Notes: generated by a model not told the origin, from the sequence alone. DNA of 12,899 bases from an uncultured Verrucomicrobiota bacterium (GCA_937894935.1 CALAYC010000290.1:1-12899); one strand, 5' to 3'; numbered from the stretch's first letter, positions 1-4,827 are shown. Program-made: numbers and translations.

Positions 1-61
1 CAACGAAAACTCCCCTTCAAAACGAGTCGTCCGGAAAAAGCGCGGTTTTTCAACAACCTGT

Positions 62-115
62 TAGCGCCTCGCTGAAGACGAGGAGACGTTGGCACGATAC
101 CAACCTCGGGGACCA
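62..115 (+). tRNA. tRNA-Phe(GAA)-like element, 5' part unresolved
   Basis: The anticodon arm pairs CCTCG (67-71) with CGAGG (79-83) around loop CTGAAGA, giving anticodon GAA. The T arm pairs GTTGG (88-92) with CCAAC (100-104); its loop CACGATA keeps only the C56-R57-A58 core. The acceptor 3' strand CTCGGGG (105-111), discriminator A and encoded CCA (113-115) follow without a gap. I could not find a convincing 7-nt 5' acceptor strand upstream (CCCC at 12-15 gives four pairs), and the D arm is unclear; GGTT/AACC around 44-58 is one option. It is either a degenerate tRNA or a partner of sequence before the window. Confidence 0.5.
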
Positions 116-120
116 TTTCT

Positions 121-198
121 GTCCGTGAATGCAAAGGAGCTCAAGCAGCCGGTCTTTCAAGTCGGGCCTAATCGGTGCAAGTCCGATCACAAATGCCA
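121..198 (+). tRNA. tRNA-Glu(TTC)-like element
   Basis: A 78-nt cloverleaf follows the previous CCA after five bases. The anticodon stem CCGGT/GTCGG (149-153/161-165) encloses CTTTCAA, anticodon TTC. The variable region is 5 nt. The T stem ATCGG/CCGAT is perfect and its loop is TGCAAGT, so position 55 is G rather than the usual T. The acceptor GTCCGTG (121-127) against CACAAAT (188-194) has two mismatches. The D stem is only TGC/GCA. Discriminator G and CCA are encoded (195-198). The weak acceptor suggests a non-standard or decaying tRNA. Confidence 0.6.
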
Positions 199-202
199 TT
201 TT

Positions 203-280
203 GTCCACGTAGCTCAGTTAGATCAGAGCGCCACCGTGCGAAGGTGGAGGTCGCAGGTGCGAGTCCTGCCGTGGACGCCA
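203..280 (+). tRNA. tRNA-Arg(GCG)-like, best-formed cloverleaf of the first array
   Basis: All four stems are perfect: acceptor GTCCACG/CGTGGAC, D stem GCTC/GAGC, anticodon stem CCACC/GGTGG around GTGCGAA (anticodon GCG, reading CGC), and T stem GCAGG/CCTGC. The discriminator is G and CCA is encoded. Two departures from canonical tRNA recur in this array: the T loop is TGCGAGT (G at position 55) and the D loop AGTTAGATCA lacks the GG that normally docks with the T loop. It folds like a real tRNA but with an altered elbow. Confidence 0.82.
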
Positions 281-284
281 TTTT

Positions 285-359
285 GCCCCTGTGCCTCAGC
301 AGGCACAGGACGAGTTTTGAAACTCGTAATCGTCGGTGCGAGTCCGACCAGAGGCTCCG
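285..359 (+). tRNA. tRNA-like element, possible Ser(TGA) anticodon
   Basis: The T arm GTCGG/CCGAC (332-336/344-348) carries loop TGCGAGT. The acceptor GCCCCTG/CAGAGGC pairs at 6 of 7 positions and ends T-CCG rather than CCA. The anticodon arm ACGAG/CTCGT (310-314/323-327) has an 8-nt loop TTTTGAAA that could present TGA, but the long variable arm expected of Ser is absent. The D region is a perfect 9-bp hairpin, CCTGTGCCT (288-296) with tetraloop CAGC and AGGCACAGG (301-309), which competes with the acceptor. The identity is uncertain. Confidence 0.5.
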
Positions 360-366
360 ACTTATG

Positions 367-440
367 GTGATCATGATGTAACAGCAGCATCACGCCCCGT
401 GAAGGCGTTTGTGCCGGTGCGAATCCGGTTGGTCACCCCA
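367..440 (+). tRNA. tRNA-His(GTG)-like element
   Basis: The acceptor GTGATCA (367-373) pairs fully with TGGTCAC (430-436), including one G-T pair, then discriminator C and CCA (438-440). The anticodon arm ACGCC/GGCGT encloses CCGTGAA, anticodon GTG. The T arm GCCGG/CCGGT has loop TGCGAAT. The D stem GATG/CATC closes the loop TAACAGCAG, which has no GG; a close copy of this D-arm sequence recurs at 1279-1298 inside Y unit 5. Bacterial tRNA-His usually carries an extra G at -1; here position -1 (366) is also G. Confidence 0.68.
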
Positions 441-444
441 ATTT

Positions 445-574
445 AGATGGGCCGAAGTTGATCGGTTATCCTCCACCAAATAGGAGGGCGTAGCGTCTCG
501 GGTGAAAGCCTTAGCGCTCTGGGTTCGATTCCCAGCATGGAGTGCCTCCGTTCGATCACATCACTTGCCCATCT
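445..574 (+). ncRNA. Y-RNA-like unit 1 with tRNA-like module
   Basis: The ends AGATGGGC (445-452) and GCCCATCT (567-574) form a perfect 8-bp terminal stem. Inside it are CGAAG on the 5' side and CACTT on the 3' side, matching the conserved bulged Ro60-binding site of Y RNAs, then an inner helix TGATCG (459-464)/CGATCA (553-558). The interior carries a canonical T arm CTGGG-TTCGATT-CCCAG (519-535), a CCTCC/GGAGG hairpin (470-486) and a possible short acceptor CTCCA/TGGAG (471-475/538-542). It is one of seven such units upstream of the Ro60 gene. Confidence 0.75.
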
Positions 575-632
575 GACTTTGCCTATACGGCAACAGAACC
601 GCATCCGCGATCTGCACTCGCAGTTCGTGGAC

Positions 633-771
633 AGTCCCGTAGTTCAACTGCGATAGAACGCCCGGGTTCAGTCTGGGTACTGTGGGTTCATTACGGTTCG
701 CGACAGCGATCAATTCATTTGGGGCACCCATCTCGTAAGGCTTGGGAAGCCCATTTCCATCGGGCGCGCCA
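633..771 (+). tRNA. tRNA-like element with UCA anticodon and T-loop insertion
   Basis: The D arm GTTC/GAAC (642-645/656-659) and the anticodon arm CCCGG/CTGGG (661-665/673-677), with loop GTTCAGT, are well formed. The anticodon is TCA, which would read UGA. The T stem GTGGG (682-686)/TCCAT (756-760) holds two G-T pairs and is split by insert copy A. The 3' strand CGGGCGC, discriminator G and CCA (769-771) follow. The acceptor has only four pairs (CCCG/CGGG). The preceding 575-632 looks like further degenerate tRNA-like sequence with a TGCC/GGCA hairpin. Confidence 0.5.
691..752 (+). repeat. T-loop insertion element, copy A
   Basis: This is one of five full copies of a two-hairpin element. 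Hairpin 1 is GTTCGC-GACA-GCGATC (696-711, one mismatch). After the conserved block TTTGGGGCACCCATCTCG, hairpin 2 is GGCTT-GGG-AAGCC (739-751). Compared with the other copies hairpin 2 covaries (GGCTT/AAGCC here, GGACTT/AAGTCC elsewhere). It sits between CATT on both sides, inside the T loop of the host tRNA-like element. Confidence 0.68.
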
Positions 772-775
772 ATTT

Positions 776-891
776 CGACGGGCCGTTGAGCTTGGGTTAT
801 CGGTATAAATCTCGCCTTGTGCGAGACGAGCGGGTTCGAACCCCGTACCATCAGGCGACTGATGGATTCCCGACTCGCCTTTTGTCCGTCG
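776..891 (+). ncRNA. Y-RNA-like unit 2, probable permuted tRNA-like module
   Basis: The terminal stem CGACGGGC (776-783)/GTCCGTCG (884-891) is 8 bp with one G-T pair. The inner helix is GAG..GGG against CCC..CTC. The module has a TCTCG/CGAGA hairpin (810-826), a T arm GCGGG-TTCGAAC-CCCGT (830-846), and then CCATCAG-GCGA-CTGATGG (848-865), a perfect 7-bp acceptor-length helix closed by a tetraloop. The T arm preceding a closed acceptor helix is the order expected of a circularly permuted tRNA. It begins 4 bases after the previous CCA. Confidence 0.72.
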
Positions 892-903
892 TTCTTTTTC
901 TTA

Positions 904-1027
904 GGATGGGCCGCTGTGCTTCGGTTATCGAACTGGGTAGCTCAACTGCGTCAGAGCATCTCGTGAAAACGAGAAGATGCGGGTTCGATTCCCGTCCAGA
1001 AACATCGAGGTCGTCTCTTGTCCATCC
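904..1027 (+). ncRNA. Y-RNA-like unit 3 with conventional tRNA-like module
   Basis: The terminal stem GGATGGGC (904-911)/GTCCATCC (1020-1027) is 8 bp with one G-T. The module keeps normal tRNA order: short acceptor CTGGG/TCCAG (933-937/995-999), TA, D arm GCTC/GAGC (940-943/954-957), an arm TCTCGT-GAAA-ACGAGA (959-974) where the anticodon arm would be, and T arm CGGG-TTCGATT-CCCG. The anticodon loop is replaced by a GAAA tetraloop and there is no CCA after the acceptor, so it mimics a tRNA without being able to decode or be charged. This resembles the tRNA-like domain of bacterial YrlA RNAs. Confidence 0.78.
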
Positions 1028-1037
1028 TTCACCATTT

Positions 1038-1167
1038 CGACGGGTCGCAGGATTGGGTTATCGCTCATAACGACGTGGTCGCCGGTTCGAGTCCGGCCTC
1101 CGGCTCCAGATGCCGGGGTAGCTCAGTGGTAGAGCACGTAAATTCCCAGTTCACTCTTTATCCGTCG
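1038..1167 (+). ncRNA. Y-RNA-like unit 4, circularly permuted tRNA-like module
   Basis: The terminal stem CGACGGGT/ATCCGTCG is a perfect 8 bp with one G-T. The inner helix GGATTGGG (1050-1057)/CCCAGTTC (1145-1152) adds eight more pairs. The module runs in permuted order: T arm GCCGG-TTCGAGT-CCGGC (1081-1097), acceptor 3' strand CTCCGGC (1098-1104), 7-nt loop TCCAGAT, acceptor 5' strand GCCGGGG (1112-1118, all seven pairs form), TA, D arm GCTC-AGTGGTA-GAGC (1121-1135). ACGT (1136-1139) can pair with ACGT (1073-1076) as the anticodon stem, which leads into the Y stem. Confidence 0.8.
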
Positions 1168-1175
1168 TTCCTTTC

Positions 1176-1333
1176 AGCGGGCCGTAGATCATGGGTTACC
1201 ATAACCAGGCAGCAGCGGTTCAACTCCGCTTCATCTGCTTCCGGACGACGTGAGCATTATCATGGCGACCGCCAAGTGGTGATGATGTAACAGCAGCACT
1301 CCTGGAAACGCCACGGTCGATTTTTTGTCCGCT
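1176..1333 (+). ncRNA. Y-RNA-like unit 5, longest, composite
   Basis: The terminal stem AGCGGGC (1176-1182)/GTCCGCT (1327-1333) is followed by inner helix GATCATGG (1187-1194)/CCACGGTC (1311-1318), seven of eight paired. A T arm AGCGG-TTCAACT-CCGCT (1214-1230) is closed by GCAG/CTGC. The segment 1275-1300 repeats the D-arm sequence of the His-like element (TGATGATGTAACAGCAGCA), so a piece of array tRNA seems to have been incorporated. At 158 nt it is the largest unit. Confidence 0.65.
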
Positions 1334-1347
1334 TTGCTTGTCAATTT

Positions 1348-1482
1348 GATGGGCCGAAGTTGCGGGTTATCGCGTGTTATTGGTTCGACTCCAATGGCGG
1401 GCTCCGTGTGCCGGCCTAGCTCAATAGTTAGAGCAGCCCCGCATTTGTTTGCGGGTTAACTCCACGGCATCCCTTGCCCATC
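1348..1482 (+). ncRNA. Y-RNA-like unit 6, circularly permuted tRNA-like module
   Basis: The terminal stem GATGGGC (1348-1354)/GCCCATC (1476-1482) is perfect; CGAAG and CCTT face each other inside it, and GGGTTA (1364-1369) can pair with TAACTC (1457-1462). The module has the same permuted order as unit 4: T arm ATTGG-TTCGACT-CCAAT (1379-1395), acceptor 3' strand GGCGGGC (1396-1402), 7-nt loop TCCGTGT, acceptor 5' strand GCCGGCC (1410-1416, six of seven pairs), TA, D arm GCTC-AATAGTTA-GAGC (1419-1434). A hairpin CCCGCA/TGCGGG (1438-1455) follows. Confidence 0.77.
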
Positions 1483-1542
1483 TGCAATTCCATCGCGGCA
1501 CGTGCCGTGATGATTCAACGCAACATCAATTTAGGAGGCCGT

Positions 1543-1725
1543 ATGGCAAACCACATCTATGACTCGGAAGATTCAAACTTTGAAATCACCAGCAAACGGC
1601 GCAAGGGCTTCCCGTCCGAGACGCAGGTGAAACGCGGCGTGCGCATCGTTCACGGAAACAAGGAGCTGTTCGAAAAGCTCGGACGCAACGACCTTTGCCC
1701 ATGCGGTTCAGGACGCAGCTTTTAA
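1543..1725 (+). CDS. Small SEC-C zinc-motif protein, frameshifted at the motif
   Basis: A 60-codon reading frame starts at the ATG behind a strong ribosome site (TAGGAGG, 1532-1538). It is basic and hydrophilic (SKRRKGFP, KELFEKLGRNDLC) and ends with CPCGSGRSF, the first half of a SEC-C zinc-binding motif. The stop TAA (1723-1725) lies in the run TTTT-AAG. Reading one base further along gives KNCCLRSGRYDG, the missing second half with its two cysteines. The full protein therefore needs a +1 shift at TTT-TAA (1720-1725); the shifted frame stays open to 1897, running into Y unit 7. SEC-C motifs bind zinc and occur in SecA and many small proteins; this one's role is unknown. It lies between Y units 6 and 7. 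It could be a recent pseudogene, a sequencing error or programmed frameshifting. Confidence 0.72.
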   Translation: MANHIYDSEDSNFEITSKRRKGFPSETQVKRGVRIVHGNKELFEKLGRNDLCPCGSGRSF

Positions 1726-1865
1726 GAACTGCTGCCTCCGCTCAGGGCGATACGACGGCGCCAGGCGGAATCACTTTTTTCCGCGAGTGAACGGACCGCG
1801 GCTCTGTGAGCCGCTGCATCCCATCCGGATCACAATCTCTGCGGGTCACAGATCCGCGCTCCAAT

Positions 1866-1932
1866 CTGCGGGCCGAAGGACATGGGTTATCTCTTGAAAA
1901 GACCAACCCCAGGTTCACCAACTTGTCCGCAG
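1866..1932 (+). ncRNA. Y-RNA-like unit 7, minimal, just upstream of rsr
   Basis: The terminal stem CTGCGGGC (1866-1873)/GTCCGCAG (1925-1932) is 8 bp with one G-T. The flanking CGAAGG and CAACTT are the closest of all units to the Ro60-binding motif I recall from vertebrate Y RNAs. TGGGTT (1883-1888) pairs with AACCC-A (1905-1911, one bulge). At 67 nt it has no room for a tRNA-like module. It ends 61 nt before the rsr start, so it is either an independent Y RNA or part of the rsr leader. Confidence 0.72.
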
Positions 1933-1981
1933 TTCAAACAACGCAATCGTGCCGAGAGTTGGCGGCGCATTCAGATGAAAA

Positions 1982-1988
1982 AAGGAGG
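1982..1988 (+). promoter_or_regulatory. rsr ribosome binding site
   Basis: AAGGAGG lies 5 nt before the ATG at 1994 and fixes this start. The context AAGGAGGCCATCATGGC is closely similar to TAGGAGGCCGTATGGC before the SEC-C gene, so the two genes share a leader type behind Y units 7 and 6 respectively. Confidence 0.8.
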
Positions 1989-1993
1989 CCATC

Positions 1994-3700
1994 ATGGCTA
2001 TCAACTACGCAAAAATCTTCAATCGTCGCGCCACGCCGCAGTCGCAGCCGATTCCGGGCTCGACCCAGGTTCGCAACTCCGACCGTGGCTACTCGTGGGC
2101 GGTGGATGACTGGACGCGCTTTGACCGCTTCCTGATCCTCGGCGCCGAGGGCGGCACGTATTACATCGGCGAACGCGAACTCGTGAAGCAGAACCACGAC
2201 GCGCTCGTCCGCTGCATCAAGGCTGACGGCATTCGTGCCGTGAACCGCATCGTTGAGATCAGCGATGCGGGCCGCGCGCCGAAGAACGACCCGGCTATCT
2301 TCGCCCTCGCGCTCGTCGCGACGCACGGTGACGCCGCCGCCAAGGGGCAAGCGTTCGCGAACCTGAACAAGGTCTGCCGCATCGGCACGCACCTGTTCCA
2401 CTTCGCTGAATACGTGAACGCCATGCGTGGCTGGGGCCGTGGCCTTCGCAACGCCGTGGGCCGCTGGTATCTCGACCGCGGTGCCGATGACCTCGCGCAC
2501 CAAGCCGTGAAGTATCAGCAGCGTGATGGCTGGTCGCATGCCGACCTGCTCCGCCTCGCTCACCCGAAGGCTCCGTCCGTGCAGCACGACGCAGTGTTCC
2601 GCTGGATGCTCGCGGGCCGAAGTTCGGCTTCCGTTCCTGATTCGCTCGGTGAACGCGAAGTGAAGCGCAAGGTTCGCGGCGAAGACCGCGTTGCGAAGTA
2701 TGGCGCGCTCGGCGAACTGCCGCAGCTCATCGAGGCGTTCGAAAAGGTGAAGCGCGTCACGCACGCACGCGACGTGGTCAAGCTCATCAACGAGTTCGAC
2801 CTCCCGCGTGAAGCGATCCCGACGCAGTGGCTCAACGAAATCGCGGTGTGGGACGCGCTGCTCCAGCGCATGCCGGTGACGGCGATGGTCCGCAACCTCG
2901 GCAAGATGACGAGCCTCGGCCTCATTGCGCCGTTCAGCGACGCGAAGAAGCTCGTTCTCCGCAAGCTGAAGGACGAGACGGCGCTGAAGCGCTCGCGCAT
3001 CCACCCGCTCGCGATCCTTGTGGCGCAGAAAATCTACGCCCAGGGTCATGGCGAGAAGGGGTCGCTCAAGTGGTCGCCAGTCGCGGCAGTCGTGGACGCT
3101 CTGGACGCAGCGTTCTACGCGACGTTCCAGAACGTGGAACCGTGCGGCCAGCCGGTGCTGCTCGCACTCGACGTGAGCGGCTCGATGGCCTGCTCGATGA
3201 TCGCGGGTTCGTGTATCAGCGCCCGCGAAGCGAGCGCGGCCATGGCGCTCATCACGGCGGCGACGGAACCGGAATGCGAGATTATCGCGTTCTCGGCTGC
3301 GGCAGGTGGTCACGGTGGCAAATGGGGCGGCGGTGAACCGGGCATCACCCGCGTGAACCTCTCGCCGCGCATGCGGCTGGCTGAAGTCATCCAGCGCATC
3401 GAAGCCATCCCGATGGGTGGCACGGACTGCGCGCTGCCGATGCTGTGGGCCGCCCGCCAGAAGCTCAACGTGGCGGCGTTCATCACCTACACGGACAGCG
3501 AAACGTGGGCGGGCAACATCCACCCGGCGCAGGCGCTGCGTCAGTATCGCAGCCAGTTCGTCGGTGACGCGAAGGCGGTTGTTGTGGGCATGACCTCCAA
3601 CGGCTTCACGATCGCAGATCCAAACGACAACGGCATGCTCGACGTAGTCGGCTTCGACACGACCGTGCCCGCCGTGATCGCGGACTTTGTCCGCGAATAG
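1994..3700 (+). CDS. rsr: Ro60/Rsr-type TROVE and vWA domain protein
   Basis: The 568-residue product is a bacterial Ro60 ortholog (Rsr). Residues about 15-370 form the helical-repeat TROVE ring (start GSTQVRNSDRGYSWAVDDW, then TRFDRFLILGAEGGTYY). Residues about 385-568 form a von Willebrand A-like domain with an intact metal site: D393-x-S395-x-S397 in ALDVSGSM, T477 in GGTDCA and D501 in TYTDSE. Length is slightly above that of characterised Ro60/Rsr proteins. Family members bind Y RNAs on the outer surface of the ring and ends of misfolded or degraded RNAs in its cavity, and can recruit exoribonuclease PNPase. The seven Y-RNA-like units immediately upstream, in the same orientation, are its obvious partners. 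The ATG is set by AAGGAGG five bases upstream. Codon use is G/C-rich at third positions and regular, so the gene is under selection. No RtcA is present; RtcB survives only as a fragment at 10355. Confidence 0.95.
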   Translation: MAINYAKIFNRRATPQSQPIPGSTQVRNSDRGYSWAVDDWTRFDRFLILGAEGGTYYIGERELVKQNHDALVRCIKADGIRAVNRIVEISDAGRAPKNDPAIFALALVATHGDAAAKGQAFANLNKVCRIGTHLFHFAEYVNAMRGWGRGLRNAVGRWYLDRGADDLAHQAVKYQQRDGWSHADLLRLAHPKAPSVQHDAVFRWMLAGRSSASVPDSLGEREVKRKVRGEDRVAKYGALGELPQLIEAFEKVKRVTHARDVVKLINEFDLPREAIPTQWLNEIAVWDALLQRMPVTAMVRNLGKMTSLGLIAPFSDAKKLVLRKLKDETALKRSRIHPLAILVAQKIYAQGHGEKGSLKWSPVAAVVDALDAAFYATFQNVEPCGQPVLLALDVSGSMACSMIAGSCISAREASAAMALITAATEPECEIIAFSAAAGGHGGKWGGGEPGITRVNLSPRMRLAEVIQRIEAIPMGGTDCALPMLWAARQKLNVAAFITYTDSETWAGNIHPAQALRQYRSQFVGDAKAVVVGMTSNGFTIADPNDNGMLDVVGFDTTVPAVIADFVRE

Positions 3701-3735
3701 CGGACGGTTCAAAGACGCCAAGAGGCAAGAAACAA

Positions 3736-3765
3736 CGCGGGCGGAGGCGAAATCTTCCGCTCGCG
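3736..3765 (+). terminator. Strong hairpin downstream of rsr
   Basis: CGCGGGCGGA (3736-3745) pairs with TCCGCTCGCG (3756-3765), ten pairs with one G-T, around a 10-nt loop. No T-run follows, so it may be a 3' stabilising hairpin rather than an intrinsic terminator. Confidence 0.4.
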
Positions 3766-3813
3766 CATTCAAAGATATTGTGAAGAACAAATTGAAAGAA
3801 TAAGGATGAGTCT

Positions 3814-4431
3814 ATGCCAAATTCTAATGCCAAACGGATTCCAACGGACGAGGAGAAATTCCGGGCGGTGAGTTTGCTTTACAATCGCCTGACTCGCGGC
3901 TTCAGCCTTTATTTTTGGCTCACGCGAATTCACCCAATGCTCGTCGAGCATCCGCGGTTTAACGATGAGAAATTCGCGGCCATAACAATCCGTAATTCGT
4001 GTGTGGAATCTGCACTTTTGAGTGTTCGTGATCTCGACGATTTCTTCCGTCCGAGAGACAAAAGAGATCGCGACAGCGATGTGCGCGCCACTGATTTTGA
4101 AAAATACAGCTCGCCAGGGCCGTTTCTTTCCGATGCGGAGCGAAATTCTATCAACCAGTGGGTTGCGCATTTGACTTACCAGCCTGTTTGGACTGGCACG
4201 ACCGGAATTTCGCCGGATGCAGAGCAAAACTGGAACACTGCCGAACTCGTTGGAAAAGCCACGCGCGCCGTTATTGGCTTCTTAAGCCATCTCGAACTTG
4301 AATTGGGCAAAACGCGAACAAGCGAAGCGGAAGGTCTTCGAAAGGTGCGGACGATGTTTGAGCGCGCTTTGAAGAATATGGACGCGATTGCTGCGCTCGA
4401 AGTCGAGGCATTGCTCAAGGTGCGAAAGTAA
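3814..4431 (+). CDS. Hypothetical protein, 205 residues
   Basis: I do not recognise a named family. The product is soluble, helix-rich and has no signal peptide or membrane segment. Two stretches look conserved: RNSCVESALLSVRDLDDFF (60-78) and INQWVAHLTYQPVW (113-126). This spacing recalls a widespread uncharacterised family with an RNxxxH..LRxLxDF followed by xINxxxAHLT layout. The RNxxx(x)H of HEPN ribonucleases is not completed here (no H after R60-N61), so a HEPN function is not supported. It follows rsr by 113 nt with a purine-rich site (AAGGATGAG) before the ATG and may belong to the same transcript. Third-position G+C is lower than in rsr, which fits a different origin. Confidence 0.75.
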   Translation: MPNSNAKRIPTDEEKFRAVSLLYNRLTRGFSLYFWLTRIHPMLVEHPRFNDEKFAAITIRNSCVESALLSVRDLDDFFRPRDKRDRDSDVRATDFEKYSSPGPFLSDAERNSINQWVAHLTYQPVWTGTTGISPDAEQNWNTAELVGKATRAVIGFLSHLELELGKTRTSEAEGLRKVRTMFERALKNMDAIAALEVEALLKVRK

Positions 4432-4454
4432 GTGATTCAGGATTTCGTTTGAAG

Positions 4455-4538
4455 ATCCCGTCGGCCGAGCAGTTCAGGCGGCGGCCTGCAAAGCCGTCCC
4501 GCAAAGCGGGACTGGTGCGATTCCAGCACGGGATTCCA
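4455..4538 (+). tRNA. tRNA-Cys(GCA)-like with long variable arm
   Basis: The acceptor ATCCCGT (4455-4461)/ACGGGAT (4528-4534) is perfect; discriminator T and CCA follow. The anticodon stem GCGGC/GCCGT encloses CTGCAAA, the usual tRNA-Cys loop with anticodon GCA. The D stem is GCC/GGC with loop GAGCAGTTCA (no GG). A 5-bp hairpin CCCGC-AAA-GCGGG (4498-4510) forms a long variable arm, unusual for Cys. The T loop is TGCGATT within ACTGG/CCAGC. Confidence 0.75.
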
Positions 4539-4544
4539 TTCTTC

Positions 4545-4618
4545 CGGGCATAGGTGTTGAGAGACACACGCCGGTCTTCCAAACCGGAGTAGATGGCGCG
4601 CTACCCCATGCCCGTCCA
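4545..4618 (+). tRNA. tRNA-Gly(TCC)-like with degenerate T arm
   Basis: The acceptor CGGGCAT/ATGCCCG (4545-4551/4608-4614) is perfect and is followed by T-CCA. The D stem is GTGT/ACAC with loop TGAGAGAC, and the anticodon stem CCGGT/ACCGG encloses CTTCCAA, anticodon TCC. The T arm is reduced to GTAG-ATGGCGCG-CTAC with no TTC or TGC motif. Confidence 0.65.
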
Positions 4619-4721
4619 TTTCTGAAGTGAAGCTGGCCCGACGGCAGAGACCCCGCACGGTCGAAGGTGCTTGCGCACGGCCACCAGGCCGGGCGCCGGC
4701 TTCAGTGCGCTTGGGACTCCA
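4619..4721 (+). ncRNA. Structured tRNA-like remnant(s), identity unclear
   Basis: GAAGCTGGC (4629-4637) pairs with GCCGGCTTC (4695-4703) over 9 bp. Within it lies GCAC-GGTCGAAG-GTGC (4655-4670), which could present anticodon TCG, and the overlapping GTGC-TTGC-GCAC (4667-4678) followed by GGCC-A-CCA (4679-4686). GGCC at 4635-4638 could close a very short element ending at 4686. A second CCA ends the segment (GGGACTCCA, 4713-4721). The alternative pairings cannot be resolved by eye. Confidence 0.35.
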
Positions 4722-4726
4722 TTTTT

Positions 4727-4827
4727 CGCGACGTGAAACCGGTGCCGGTCATGTTCACAGACTGCGCTGCGGCGTCCCGCAGTTGCGGGATCCGCCTTCG
4801 TGTCGCGGTCTTTGCAGACGGCCACCA
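4727..4827 (+). ncRNA. Long-stem structured RNA ending in CCA
   Basis: CGCGACGTGAA (4727-4737) pairs with TTCGTGTCGCG (4797-4807) over 11 bp with two G-T pairs. Inside are ACCG-GTGC-CGGT (4738-4749) and a long hairpin GGCG-T-CCCGC-AGTT-GCGGG (4771-4796). After the stem comes GTCT-TTGC-AGAC (4808-4819) and GGCCACCA, as at 4667-4686. It looks like a tRNA 3' end attached to a non-tRNA fold. Confidence 0.4.

Noticed and set aside
89..1290. Small open frames within the first array
   Set aside because: They overlap clear RNA folds and carry no ribosome sites or recognisable domains.
445..1482. CRISPR-like repeat/spacer pattern from the recurring GGGCCG...GTTATC blocks
   Set aside because: Spacing is irregular (about 120-160 nt) and each block has its own distant complementary partner, which fits RNA genes, not CRISPR repeats.
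1934..3790. 618-codon minus-strand open frame opposite rsr
   Set aside because: It is the shadow of rsr codon bias; its composition is Arg/His/Val-rich without motifs.
3814..4431. HEPN ribonuclease assignment for the 205-residue protein
   Set aside because: The RNxxx segment lacks the histidine that completes the catalytic Rx4-6H motif.
4455..4538. Selenocysteine tRNA because of the long variable arm
   Set aside because: The anticodon is GCA, not TCA, and the acceptor plus T stems are a standard 7+5 bp.
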